A model generated the notes under the pieces. The model saw nothing but the letters and a program-made list of their open reading frames with translations. It did no database searches and was not told the DNA's origin. Below are positions 32,224-40,967 of a DNA stretch of 64,000 bases, one piece after another. Position numbers and translations under genes: made by a program. Numbering within the stretch: position 1 is the first letter of the stretch; each line of letters opens with the position of its first letter. The DNA comes from Mesorhizobium sp. M1D.F.Ca.ET.043.01.1.1 (GTDB lineage: Bacteria; Pseudomonadota; Alphaproteobacteria; Rhizobiales; Rhizobiaceae), in assembly GCF_003952385.1 (NCBI RefSeq), contig NZ_CP034444.1, forward strand, positions 1,054,001 through 1,118,000. Direction: 5' to 3'.

Positions 32224-33900
32224 TCAGGTGTCGGCCAGATCTCCCAACGCTTCGATCAGGGGCTGGATTTCGCTTTCGTAGTTCTTCCATCGCTTGACCG
32301 ACGACTTGTAGATCGGCTGGCGGACCTGCCAATTGCTATAGGTGTTTACTGAGCCAGCCCTGTCAAAAAAACGCAAGCAGGCTTCGTCCCAGGGCAGCCC
32401 GAGATAATCGATCAAGCGGTGCGACTGCTCCTCTTGATTTTCAATCAATGTCTCATACCGGTTTTCAAAGATGCGCCCCGGAAGGACCTTGCTCCAGTGC
32501 CGCATCAGGCGATCGTATTCCCGGTAGTAGAGTCCAAGAGTCTGAAGATCGCCGCTGTAGCTATGCGCCTCGTTGAACTGCAGGACGAAGCAGGAGATGC
32601 AATTGTCGATGGCATCGCGGCGGCAATGAATGATGCGCGCATTCGGAAACAGAATGCCGATCAGGCCAATCTGCTCGAAATTGTGAGGCATCTTGTCGAC
32701 GATCCGAAGCGCCTCGGGAGCACGCTCGCGCAGATAGGCGAGATGCCCGTCGGCCAGCGTTCTGGTCAGTTCGGGCGTCATCGCGGCGATCGATTTGCCG
32801 AGGTCTGGGTTGGAGCGATCATTCAGGCCAAGCCCACTGGCAGTTCGTGCAAGCTTGCTGAGCTCGCCGGCGCCGTGGACGCCAGGATGACTGGCGCAAA
32901 TCTGCTCGGTCAGCGTCGTGCCGGAGCGAGGCATGCCAACGACGAATACAGGCGCCTCCGAGCGATTGCCGAAAGCGGCCATTGAAGCCACCAATTCCGG
33001 TGTGAAGGTCTCGATCGTGGCATCGACCCAGCGACGGTGCGCTTCCAGATCGAATTTACCAGTTCCGTATTGATTGCCTTGCTTGAAATGATCCATCGCC
33101 CCCCGGTAGCGACGAAGGTCGTTGAGCACCTTGCCGGCGGCGTGATGGAGTGGTGGCGCTCCCTTCGATCCATGTTCCGGGCTCTGAAGCTCGGTCAGGA
33201 TTTCAGCCAGCTCCGGCGGCTCTTCAAGGTATTTGCGTGTGTGCACAAGTGCATTGTACGCAGCCGGCACCGCAATGCGCCGTTCTATCGCCGCTTTCAG
33301 ATGAACCGCCGCTTCGTCCATTCGGCCGAGGCTTGCAAGCGCGCGGGGGAGCCCTAGGCGGGCTACAGGATGATCCTCGTTGATCCTGAGCGCCTTCTCG
33401 AAGAGCGGCAGCGCCAACTCCCCCTTGTCAAAAGAATTGTAAGCGTCGCCCAAGGCGCAAATCGCTTCCACCAGATCCGGCTTCAGAGCCAGGGCGTGCT
33501 TGATATGCTCGATCGCCGGCGAAAATTCGCTGAGCTGCAAATAGGTTTCACCGAGGCTAAGGTGGTAATATGGATTTTGCGGTTCCTCGGCGACCGCGCG
33601 GGCAAAGTACCGCAAGGCCTTCTCGTTGTCGTATCCGATGCCGAGGGTTCCCAGGATGTAGAAAGCCAAAGGATGGTTTGGCGTACGAGCCAGAACCTTG
33701 AGGCAGAGTTCCTCGGCCTCCGGCAATTGCTTGGCTTTCTGCAGCTCGAGCGCCTGCCTCAACAGCATATCGTCGGCCTGATTACTGGACGGGATGGCCT
33801 TCGGCTGGGCTTTGGGTGATACAGCTTTCGGCGATACCGCCCTCGCCGAGGGCTGCGTCTTGAGGTGCTTTGCCCAGGCGGGCGGCAATCGATTGCTCAT
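32224..33900 (-). CDS. TPR-repeat sulfotransferase
   Basis: 558 residues. Residues about 45-270 are tetratricopeptide repeats (for example AFYILGTLGIGYDNEKALRY, YHLSLGETYLQLSEFSPAIE). The C-terminal half is a sulfotransferase with the PAPS 5'-phosphosulfate loop VVGMPRSGTTLTEQI and a second phosphate site NARIIHCRRDAIDNCISC. It should move sulfate from PAPS to an unknown acceptor, with the TPR part as a protein-binding arm. In rhizobia such enzymes sometimes sulfate cell-surface sugars. The start at 33900 follows GAGGCAGGA; the longer frame to 34023 lacks support. Confidence 0.9.
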   Translation of the reverse strand: MSNRLPPAWAKHLKTQPSARAVSPKAVSPKAQPKAIPSSNQADDMLLRQALELQKAKQLPEAEELCLKVLARTPNHPLAFYILGTLGIGYDNEKALRYFARAVAEEPQNPYYHLSLGETYLQLSEFSPAIEHIKHALALKPDLVEAICALGDAYNSFDKGELALPLFEKALRINEDHPVARLGLPRALASLGRMDEAAVHLKAAIERRIAVPAAYNALVHTRKYLEEPPELAEILTELQSPEHGSKGAPPLHHAAGKVLNDLRRYRGAMDHFKQGNQYGTGKFDLEAHRRWVDATIETFTPELVASMAAFGNRSEAPVFVVGMPRSGTTLTEQICASHPGVHGAGELSKLARTASGLGLNDRSNPDLGKSIAAMTPELTRTLADGHLAYLRERAPEALRIVDKMPHNFEQIGLIGILFPNARIIHCRRDAIDNCISCFVLQFNEAHSYSGDLQTLGLYYREYDRLMRHWSKVLPGRIFENRYETLIENQEEQSHRLIDYLGLPWDEACLRFFDRAGSVNTYSNWQVRQPIYKSSVKRWKNYESEIQPLIEALGDLADT

Positions 33901-34132
33901 TCCTGCCTCGCTAGCAAAAGCCGCAGGCAGAATCCAGCCATACGTCGTCCGCCTCGAACTCGGGGCCGACAGCAAGCATCCGCCGCGACGTTCACCAAGC
34001 CCATGTAAGCGGCAAACATCCAAAAGCTGGCGGCCGGCTGCCGGTCAAGCCAGGCCATTCAGCTTTTCAACCAACTTGCACCCACCCTTCGCCCGCGCTA
34101 GCAAGAACCTCCTCTCAAACCGAGCCCATACC

Positions 34133-35245
34133 ATGCGCCTTCGCCCTCCCCTTACGCCGATCGTCGGCGCGCTTCCCACCACGGTGCCGTTCGTCGGGCC
34201 GGAGGCGCAGGAGCGCGAGCGCGGGCGGCCTTTCCGCGCCCGCATCGGCGCCAATGAAAGCAGTTTTGGGCCCTCGCCGCGCGTCATTGCCCGCATGGAG
34301 AGCGTCGCCCGCGACCAGTGGATGTATTGCGACCCCGACAATTACGAGTTGAAGGTCGCGGCGGCCGCGCATCACAATGTCGGTCTCGAGAACGTGGTGG
34401 TGGGCGAAGGCATTGACGGACTGCTCGGCCTCGTCGCGCGCATGTATGTCGCGCCGGGCGACGCCGTGGTGACCTCGCTCGGCGCCTATCCCACCTTCAA
34501 CTTCCACATAGCCGGCGTCGGCGGCCGCCTGGTGACGGTTCCCTACGCCAACGACAAAGAGGACCTCGACGGGCTGCTCGCCGCCGTTGCCAAGGAGAAG
34601 GCGCCGCTGGTCTATCTTTCCAATCCGGACAATCCAATGGGAAGCTGGTGGGAGGCGCCGGACGTCGTGCGCTTCATCGAGGCGCTGCCGGAAACCACCA
34701 TGCTGGTGCTGGACGAAGCCTATGGCGAGTTGGGGCCACCCTCGGCGCTGCCGCCGATCGATGTTTCGCGGCCGAATGTCGTGCGCATGCGCACCTTCTC
34801 CAAGGCTTACGGACTGGCCGGCATTCGCTGCGGCTATGCGGTGGCCGAGCGCGAGGTGATCCGCGACTTCGAGAAGATCCGCAACCATTACGGCGTCAGC
34901 CGCATGGCGCAGATCGCCGGCCTGGAGGCGCTTGCCGACCAGGATCATCTGCATTCGGTGGTGGCGCGCGCGGCGGCCGGGCGCCAGCGCATTGCGACCA
35001 TTGCCGAGCAGAACGGCCTGACGCCGCTGCCGTCAGCCACCAATTTCGTCACCATCGATTGCGGCCGCGACGGCGCCTTCGCGCTGAAGGTGATGCAGGC
35101 GCTGCTGTCGCGCGACGTGTTCATCCGCAAGCCGATGGCGCCGATCCTCGACCGCTGCATCCGTGTCAGTGTCGGCCTCGAACACGAGCTCGATATCTTC
35201 GCCGAGGAATTGCCGGGCGCACTGGCGACGGCAAGGGGGAATTAG
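34133..35245 (+). CDS. PLP-dependent aminotransferase, HisC-like fold type I
   Basis: 370 residues. Substrate loop GANESSFGPSPRV, NPDNPMGSWW with the PLP-contacting Asn, VLDEAYGEL (Asp194), and the Schiff-base lysine in TFSKAYGLAGIRCGY (Lys224). It resembles histidinol-phosphate aminotransferases but is not in a his operon, so the substrate may be another amino acid (aromatic or similar). The ATG at 34133 is used because the frame upstream to 33794 overlaps the divergent sulfotransferase gene. Confidence 0.88.
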   Translation: MRLRPPLTPIVGALPTTVPFVGPEAQERERGRPFRARIGANESSFGPSPRVIARMESVARDQWMYCDPDNYELKVAAAAHHNVGLENVVVGEGIDGLLGLVARMYVAPGDAVVTSLGAYPTFNFHIAGVGGRLVTVPYANDKEDLDGLLAAVAKEKAPLVYLSNPDNPMGSWWEAPDVVRFIEALPETTMLVLDEAYGELGPPSALPPIDVSRPNVVRMRTFSKAYGLAGIRCGYAVAEREVIRDFEKIRNHYGVSRMAQIAGLEALADQDHLHSVVARAAAGRQRIATIAEQNGLTPLPSATNFVTIDCGRDGAFALKVMQALLSRDVFIRKPMAPILDRCIRVSVGLEHELDIFAEELPGALATARGN

Positions 35246-35389
35246 GGCGGGCTCGTCGGGCGAAGAGCGGTCCTATAAGAGCGGGCGAAGGAACGCAGCC
35301 GAGCCTTTCTTCGACCCATGTCCGCATTCCGCAAGCCCGTTGCATTTGTCAGGTCCTGCACCAGATTCGCTTGAGGGACGGAGAAATCG

Positions 35390-35671
35390 ATGGCCGAGCG
35401 GAAAAGAGTCGTGCGGGCGCGCATAAGCGGCATGGTGCAAGGCGTGAGCTACCGAGTGTGGACGCACGGCGAAGCCATGCGTCTTGGCGTGACGGGCTGG
35501 GTGCGCAACGAGGCCGACGGCTCGGTGACAGCACTCATCGCCGGCGCCGATGCCTCGGTCGACGCCATGATCGACCGCCTTTGGCAGGGCCCGCGGGGCG
35601 CGCTGGTCTCGGCCGTCGAGGTCGAGGAGGCAGCTGACGACGCGCCTGCAGACTTCAGGATTGTCGACTAG
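35390..35671 (+). CDS. acyP: Acylphosphatase
   Basis: 93 residues, full length. The catalytic arginine is in SGMVQGVSYRVWTHGEA and the asparagine in GWVRNEADGSV. It hydrolyses carboxyl-phosphate bonds such as acetyl phosphate or 1,3-bisphosphoglycerate. The SYRVW variant replaces the more common GFR. No clear partner gene; it lies 144 bases after the aminotransferase on the same strand. Confidence 0.93.
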   Translation: MAERKRVVRARISGMVQGVSYRVWTHGEAMRLGVTGWVRNEADGSVTALIAGADASVDAMIDRLWQGPRGALVSAVEVEEAADDAPADFRIVD

Positions 35672-35714
35672 GCCAGCGAAAGCTGCTTGCGACATTGCGG
35701 CCCTTGAATTAATT

Positions 35715-35722
35715 GAACGTTC
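35715..35722. promoter_or_regulatory. Possible TetR operator
   Basis: Palindrome GAACGTTC in an AT-rich stretch 30 bases before the tetR-type ATG. It is short and unproven; autoregulation would be usual for the family. Confidence 0.35.
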
Positions 35723-35751
35723 GTTTTATTAACCCTCGCACAGAGGCGAAC

Positions 35752-36399
35752 ATGGCGCGCACTACAGGTTCCGACGGCGAAAGAACCGAGGCGGCAGTCC
35801 GCGATGCGGCGGTCAGCCTGATCGCGCGGCTGGGCTATGAGGCGATGTCGATGCGGCAGCTAGCGGCGGAGGTCGGCGTGCAGGCGGCGGCGCTCTATCG
35901 CTATTTCCCGACCAAGGAGGACCTGCTGTTCACGCTGATGCGAGAGCATATGGAAGGCCTGCGCAAGGCCTGGGACGCGGCGAGGCCGGCGCGAGAGGAT
36001 CCGGTCGCCCGACTTGGCGCCTATGTCGAGAACCACATCGCCTTCCATATCGAGCGGCGCCACGCCACCCATGTCTCGAACATGGAGCTGCGCAGCCTCT
36101 CGCATGAGCGGCTGACGCAGATCCTCAAGCTGCGCGCGGCCTATGAGAAGGAATTGCGCGCGATCCTGCGCGATGGTGTGGAGGCCGAAGTCTTCGAGAT
36201 CGACGATGTCGGGCTCACCGCCATGGCGCTGATCCAGATGATGACCGGGGTGATCGTCTGGTTCCGGCCGGGCGAGCGGCTGTCGATTGATGAAGTCACC
36301 ACGACATATCTTTCCATGACAATGCGGCTCGTCGGCGCGAAGATCGCCGACAGCGCCGCGCGTTCCTTCGGACGCGCAAAGGACGCTGTCGCATTTTGA
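35752..36399 (+). CDS. TetR-family regulator, probably of leucine degradation
   Basis: 215 residues. The N-terminal helix-turn-helix covers [17 protein letters not shown] and the preceding [14 protein letters not shown]. The C-terminal domain is a TetR_C helical bundle ([20 protein letters not shown]). The start at 35752 (MARTTGSDG) follows GAGG; a TTG at 35713 is less likely. It sits 62 bases before isovaleryl-CoA dehydrogenase on the same strand, so it probably senses an acyl-CoA of the leucine or fatty-acid pathway. That is an inference from position. Confidence 0.88.
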   Translation: MARTTGSDGERTEAAVRDAAVSLIARLGYEAMSMRQLAAEVGVQAAALYRYFPTKEDLLFTLMREHMEGLRKAWDAARPAREDPVARLGAYVENHIAFHIERRHATHVSNMELRSLSHERLTQILKLRAAYEKELRAILRDGVEAEVFEIDDVGLTAMALIQMMTGVIVWFRPGERLSIDEVTTTYLSMTMRLVGAKIADSAARSFGRAKDAVAF

Positions 36400-36410
36400 T
36401 TTTCGCCCAC

Positions 36411-36441
36411 GATCCGAAAATCGAAGGCGATTTTCGGGGTC
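36411..36441. repeat. Palindromic repeat (GATCCGAAAA family) between tetR and ivd
   Basis: GATCCGAAAATCG pairs with CGATTTTCGGGGTC, with one bulged base and an AAGG loop. It resembles the abundant rhizobial repeat with CCGAAAA / TTTTCGG arms. It could weaken or tune transcription from tetR into ivd. Confidence 0.7.
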
Positions 36442-36461
36442 ATGCGCCAGGGAGGAAGGCC

Positions 36462-37625
36462 ATGTACACAAATACGCTCAGCTTCGGGCTCGACGCTGAT
36501 GTCGAAGCGTTGCGCGATACCGTAAGGCGCTTCGCCCAGGACAGGATCGCGCCGATCGCGGCCGAGATCGATCGTTCCAACGAGTTCCCGGCGCATCTGT
36601 GGGGCGAACTCGGCGCGCTCGGCCTGCTCGGCATCACCGCCGACCCCGATTTCGGCGGCAGCGGCATGGGCTATCTCGCGCATGTCGTGGCGATGGAGGA
36701 GATCTCGCGTGCGTCGGCCTCGGTCGGCCTTTCCTACGGCGCACATTCCAATCTCTGCGTCAACCAGATCAATCGCTGGGCAACGCCGGCGCAGAAGGAG
36801 AAGTACCTGCCTCCGCTCTGCAGCGGCGAAAGCGTTGGCGCGCTGGCGATGTCGGAACCAGGTGCCGGCTCCGACGTGGTGTCGCTACGCCTGCGCGCCG
36901 AAAAGCGCAACGACCGCTATGTGCTCAACGGCTCGAAAATGTGGATCACCAACGGGCCGGACGCCGAGACGCTGGTGGTCTACGCCAAAACCGATCCGGA
37001 GCGGCAGTCGCGCGGCATCACCGCCTTCATCATCGAGAGGACCTTCGCCGGTTTTTCGGTGGCGCAGAAACTCGACAAGCTCGGCATGCGCGGCTCCAAC
37101 ACCGGCGAGCTCGTGTTCGAGAATGTCGAGGTGCCGTTCGAGAATGTGCTGCACGAGGAAGGGCGCGGCGTCGAGGTGCTGATGTCGGGCCTCGACTATG
37201 AGCGCGCGGTGCTTTCCGGCGGGCCGATCGGGCTGATGGCGGCCTGCCTCGACGTGGCGGTGCCTTATGTGCATGAGCGCAAGCAGTTCGGCCAGCCGAT
37301 CGGCAGTTTTCAGCTGGTGCAGGGCAAGCTCGCCGACATGTACACGACGATGAACGCCGCCCGCGCCTACGTCTACGCCGTGGCCGCCGCCTGCGACCGC
37401 GGCGAGACCACGCGCAAGGACGCCGCCGGCTGTGTGCTGTTCGCGGCCGAGAAGGCGACGCAGATGGCGCTCGATGCCATCCAGTTGCTCGGCGGCAATG
37501 GCTATATCAACGACTATCCCACGGGGCGGCTTTTGCGCGACGCCAAGCTCTACGAGATCGGCGCCGGCACCAGCGAAATCCGCCGTTGGCTTATCGGGCG
37601 TGAGATCATGGCGGAGGGGGTGTGA
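36462..37625 (+). CDS. ivd: Isovaleryl-CoA dehydrogenase
   Basis: 387 residues, full length. Acyl-CoA dehydrogenase fold with [15 protein letters not shown] and [17 protein letters not shown]. The catalytic glutamate sits in [14 protein letters not shown] (Glu247), a position and context that separate isovaleryl-CoA dehydrogenases from straight-chain enzymes. It turns isovaleryl-CoA into 3-methylcrotonyl-CoA and passes electrons to ETF, then ETF-QO (present at 50 kb). GGGAGGAAGG precedes the ATG at 36462. The next step enzymes are encoded just downstream. Confidence 0.94.
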   Translation: MYTNTLSFGLDADVEALRDTVRRFAQDRIAPIAAEIDRSNEFPAHLWGELGALGLLGITADPDFGGSGMGYLAHVVAMEEISRASASVGLSYGAHSNLCVNQINRWATPAQKEKYLPPLCSGESVGALAMSEPGAGSDVVSLRLRAEKRNDRYVLNGSKMWITNGPDAETLVVYAKTDPERQSRGITAFIIERTFAGFSVAQKLDKLGMRGSNTGELVFENVEVPFENVLHEEGRGVEVLMSGLDYERAVLSGGPIGLMAACLDVAVPYVHERKQFGQPIGSFQLVQGKLADMYTTMNAARAYVYAVAAACDRGETTRKDAAGCVLFAAEKATQMALDAIQLLGGNGYINDYPTGRLLRDAKLYEIGAGTSEIRRWLIGREIMAEGV

Positions 37626-37642
37626 TGGTCCCCTCCGCCATC

Positions 37643-38035
37643 TCAGCCGAAGGCCTTGGGCAGGTCGTCGGTCGGCTTGGCGACGATCTGATGCGCATCG
37701 CGCCACAGAATCTCGCGCTGGCGCGCCGACGTTATCGGCCGCACTGGCAAGCCGCCCTCCTCGATCAGCCAGGCGCAATAACGCGCGCGGCTGATCGCCT
37801 CCCTGGCGTCCGGATGAAACCAGCAGACGCCCCAGATCGAATTCCGGCGCTTGAAATGCCGGCCAACCCGGCCAGGAATGGGCAAATGCCGATTGAACCA
37901 GTCGAACTGATCCTCCAGTTCGTCATGGATCCAGTCCGGGCAGCCGTTCCGGTACAGATACCAGGACGCATGGAAAAAGCCGGTCTCCACCCGGCTCTTC
38001 GGATGGATCAGCGGCGTTACAAACCGCAAATACAT
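37643..38035 (-). CDS. Conserved hypothetical protein (aromatic-rich)
   Basis: 130 residues starting MYLRFVTPLIHPKSRVETGF, rich in Trp, Phe, His and Arg (WYLYRNGCPDWIHDELEDQF, FKRRNSIWGVCWFHPDARE). No signal peptide or membrane segment. I do not recognise a family. It lies between ivd and mccB but on the opposite strand, so it is not part of the leucine operon. The ATG at 38035 has no ribosome binding site. The only strong site is 130 bases upstream and opens a 17-codon frame in the same phase, so the true start is uncertain. Confidence 0.65.
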   Translation of the reverse strand: MYLRFVTPLIHPKSRVETGFFHASWYLYRNGCPDWIHDELEDQFDWFNRHLPIPGRVGRHFKRRNSIWGVCWFHPDAREAISRARYCAWLIEEGGLPVRPITSARQREILWRDAHQIVAKPTDDLPKAFG

Positions 38036-38113
38036 TGTGACGCCCACAGCGCTTGCGGGCGCCGTGTTCCTCTTGCTCAAATTCGGGACGTGGAAAGCCG
38101 CCCTTCGGCGGCG

Positions 38114-38167
38114 TCAGGCCATGGCCGAAGGGAGACATCTGGTGAAACGCATATCCATGCCTTTCAT
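38114..38167 (-). other. 17-codon ORF with a strong ribosome binding site, upstream of the 130-residue gene
   Basis: An AGGAGG site 5 bases before ATG 38167 opens [17 protein letters not shown], then TGA. The stop is enclosed in a 9-bp hairpin (CCCTTCGGC / GCCGAAGGG, 38101-38132). The frame is in phase with the downstream gene (26 codons between). It is either a leader peptide or the 5' end of a longer gene broken by a nonsense change. Confidence 0.45.
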
Positions 38168-38280
38168 CGTCGCCTCCTGAGGGTGTCACTACTAAAAAGG
38201 ATGCCATGCTTGGCGCGCGGCATCCGGGCGCGGGCTGTTACACTGGTTCCGTCGCGGCATCAAGAGGTGTGAGGAACAAC

Positions 38281-39888
38281 GTGGCCACATTGCAATCCCA
38301 AATCTCCCCCGCCTCCGACACCTTCCGCGCCAATGCCGAGCGCATGCGGGCGCTGGTCGCGGATATCGCCGAGAAGGCTGCAAGCATCGAGCGCGGCGGC
38401 TCGGACGAGGCGCGCGAGCGCCACCAGGGCCGCGGCAAGCTGTTGCCCCGCGAACGGCTGGCGCAACTGCTCGACACCGGCTCGCCCTTCCTCGAGGTCG
38501 GCCAGTTCGCGGCATGGTCGATGTATGGCGAGGACATCCCGTCGGCAGGCATCATCACCGGCATCGGCCGCGTCGAAGGCAGGGAGGTGATGGTCGTCGT
38601 CAACGACGCCACGGTGAAGGGCGGCACCTATTATCCCGTGACGGTGAAGAAGCATCTGCGCGCCCAGGAGATCGCGCTGCAGAACAATCTGCCTTGCGTC
38701 TACCTGGTCGACAGCGGCGGCGCCAATCTGCCCAACCAGGACGAGGTGTTTCCGGACCGCGAGCATTTCGGCCGCATCTTCTACAACCAGGCCAACATGT
38801 CGGCGGCCGGCATCCCGCAGATCGCCTGCGTCATGGGTTCCTGCACAGCCGGCGGCGCCTACGTGCCGGCGATGTCGGACGAGACGATCATGGTGCGCAA
38901 CCAGGCAACCATTTTTCTGGGCGGCCCGCCGCTGGTGAAGGCCGCCACCGGCGAGGATGTCAGCGCCGAGGAGCTCGGCGGCGCCGATGTCCACACCAGG
39001 CTTTCGGGCGTCGCCGACCACTATGCGATGGACGACGAGCATGCGCTGGCCATTTGCCGGCGTATCATCAAGAACCTGAATCGGAACAAGGCCGTAAGCC
39101 TGAACTTACAGAAACCTGTGCCACCGCTTCACGATCCGCATGAACTTTATGGCATCGTGCCGACGGACCTGCGCCAGCCCTATGACGTGCGCGAGGTGAT
39201 CGCTCGTCTTGTCGACGGTTCCGAGTTCGATGAGTTCAAGCAGAACTACGGCACCACTTTGGTCACCGGCTTTGCCCATCTCTACGGCATGCCGGTCGGC
39301 ATCCTCGGCAACAATGGCGTGCTCTTTTCCGAAAGCGCACTGAAAGGCGCGCATTTCATCGAGCTCTGCTGCCAGCGCGGCATTCCGCTTATCTTCCTGC
39401 AGAACATCACCGGCTTCATGGTCGGGCGGAAGTACGAGGCCGGCGGCATCGCCAAGGACGGCGCCAAGCTGGTCACGGCGGTCGCAACCGCACGCGTGCC
39501 CAAGCTTACGGTCATCATCGGCGGCTCCTTCGGCGCCGGCAATTACGGCATGTGCGGTCGCGCCTATTCGCCCCGCTTCCTGTGGATGTGGCCGAACGCG
39601 CGCATCTCGGTGATGGGCGGCGAGCAGGCGGCGACCGTGCTCGCCATGGTCAAGCGCGAAGGCATCGAGCGCAAGGGCGGTGAATGGAGCGCCGAGGAGG
39701 AAGCAAAGTTCAAGAAGCCGATCCTGATGAAATACGAGCATGAGGGCCACCCGCTCTATTCCTCGGCAAGGCTCTGGGACGACGGCATCATCGATCCTGT
39801 CAGGACGCGCGAGGTGCTGGCGCTGAGCCTCTCGGCGGCGCTCAATGCCGGCATCGAGGAGACGAGGTTCGGCGTGTTCAGGATGTGA
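38281..39888 (+). CDS. mccB: Methylcrotonyl-CoA carboxylase, beta (carboxyltransferase) subunit
   Basis: 535 residues from a GTG start at 38281, which has GAGG 7 bases before it and gives the normal family length. Carboxyltransferase motifs are [32 protein letters not shown] and [17 protein letters not shown]. It transfers CO2 from biotin to 3-methylcrotonyl-CoA, giving 3-methylglutaconyl-CoA. It works with the alpha subunit encoded at 40968. Two genes of other function lie between the subunits, which is not the compact order. Confidence 0.95.
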   Translation: MATLQSQISPASDTFRANAERMRALVADIAEKAASIERGGSDEARERHQGRGKLLPRERLAQLLDTGSPFLEVGQFAAWSMYGEDIPSAGIITGIGRVEGREVMVVVNDATVKGGTYYPVTVKKHLRAQEIALQNNLPCVYLVDSGGANLPNQDEVFPDREHFGRIFYNQANMSAAGIPQIACVMGSCTAGGAYVPAMSDETIMVRNQATIFLGGPPLVKAATGEDVSAEELGGADVHTRLSGVADHYAMDDEHALAICRRIIKNLNRNKAVSLNLQKPVPPLHDPHELYGIVPTDLRQPYDVREVIARLVDGSEFDEFKQNYGTTLVTGFAHLYGMPVGILGNNGVLFSESALKGAHFIELCCQRGIPLIFLQNITGFMVGRKYEAGGIAKDGAKLVTAVATARVPKLTVIIGGSFGAGNYGMCGRAYSPRFLWMWPNARISVMGGEQAATVLAMVKREGIERKGGEWSAEEEAKFKKPILMKYEHEGHPLYSSARLWDDGIIDPVRTREVLALSLSAALNAGIEETRFGVFRM

Positions 39889-39890
39889 CG

Positions 39891-40421
39891 ATGAGCAAGA
39901 TCGGCGACAGGATCCGCGTCCACACAGGCGACATCACCAAGCTTGCGGTCGATGCCATCGTCAATGCCGCCAATTCCTCGCTGCTCGGCGGCGGCGGCGT
40001 CGACGGCGCCATCCACCGCGCGGCAGGACCGGAGCTGGTCGCCGAATGCCGGACGCTGAACGGCTGCAATACCGGCGATGCCAAGCTGACCAAGGGCTAC
40101 CACCTGCCGGCACGTTACGTCATCCACACAGTCGGGCCGGTCTGGCAGGGCGGCGGCAAGAAAGAGGCAGAGCTGCTCGCCTCCTGCTACCGCCGCTCGC
40201 TCGAAATCGCCAGCGACCATGGCTGCCGAACGATCGCCTTCCCGGCGATCTCGACCGGCATCTACCGCTACCCGAAGGACGAGGCGACCGACATCGCCGT
40301 CGCCACCGTAAGCGATTTCCTGCAACAAAGCGCGCTGCCGCAGACTGTTACTTTCTGCTGCTTCGACGAGCAAACCGCTGAACTATACCGGCGCGCCGTT
40401 GCTGCCCTTGGAGGAAGCTGA
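39891..40421 (+). CDS. Macro-domain ADP-ribose/O-acetyl-ADP-ribose hydrolase
   Basis: 176 residues. ADP-ribose-binding motifs: [34 protein letters not shown] and [12 protein letters not shown]. This is the MacroD/YmdB type, which removes ADP-ribose from proteins or deacetylates O-acetyl-ADP-ribose. The ATG at 39891 is two bases after the mccB stop, so it is translated in the leucine operon. The reason for the link is unclear; control of enzymes by acylation or ADP-ribosylation is one idea. Confidence 0.9.
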   Translation: MSKIGDRIRVHTGDITKLAVDAIVNAANSSLLGGGGVDGAIHRAAGPELVAECRTLNGCNTGDAKLTKGYHLPARYVIHTVGPVWQGGGKKEAELLASCYRRSLEIASDHGCRTIAFPAISTGIYRYPKDEATDIAVATVSDFLQQSALPQTVTFCCFDEQTAELYRRAVAALGGS

Positions 40422-40540
40422 ACTTATGGACCAGGAGATCCTTCAATACAGGCGAATGGGAATCGTGGCCAAACGGCTGGCGCCGACGAAAAATATTCGC
40501 TATTGCTCACCCTGCATTGGGCAATTGGGGTGGGGTGGAT

Positions 40541-40918
40541 ATGATTCTGAAATATTGCCACAGGGCGTTCGGCTCGATACTTGCAGGACTTCTAATATTC
40601 TCGGCGCCAAGCGCCGGCGTGGCCGGCTCATTGGCGGGGAGCGTGGGAGACAAGCGCTTTTCTCCGACCTTGTCCCTCGATCCGAAGGAGGCCTGCTACA
40701 AATCCTACCTCGCCTATATCGCAGCAAGCGGTCATTCGGCCTACGCCACGACGTTTTATTCGCGTGTCGTCGATCTTCACATTTTCTGCAGCGTGAAGCT
40801 GAACGCGCCTTCGCAGAAGGCTGCGGAGGAGATCGCGCTGCACGCCTGTCAAACCGGCTTCACGAGGTGGAAGGTCAAAACCGCAAGTGGCGGCTGCGCC
40901 ATCGCGGCGTCGAAATAG
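40541..40918 (+). CDS. Small secreted protein of unknown function
   Basis: 125 residues. Signal peptide at about 1-30 (MILKYCHRAFGSILAGLLIF, then SAPSAGVAG). The mature part has cysteines in EACYKSY, HIFCSVK, HACQTG and GGCAI, an even number that may form two disulfides in the periplasm. I do not recognise a family. It lies inside the mccB-mccA interval on the same strand. The ATG at 40541 follows a GGGGTGGGG-type site. Confidence 0.7.
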   Translation: MILKYCHRAFGSILAGLLIFSAPSAGVAGSLAGSVGDKRFSPTLSLDPKEACYKSYLAYIAASGHSAYATTFYSRVVDLHIFCSVKLNAPSQKAAEEIALHACQTGFTRWKVKTASGGCAIAASK

Positions 40919-40967
40919 GCAGGCGCCTGCCGGACTGGCGCCGCCCGAAGACAAAACGGGAGGCTTC

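Noticed and set aside
37923..38207. 94-codon minus-strand ORF overlapping the 130-residue gene
   Set aside because: The strong ribosome binding site nearby serves a different frame, and the translation has no recognisable features.
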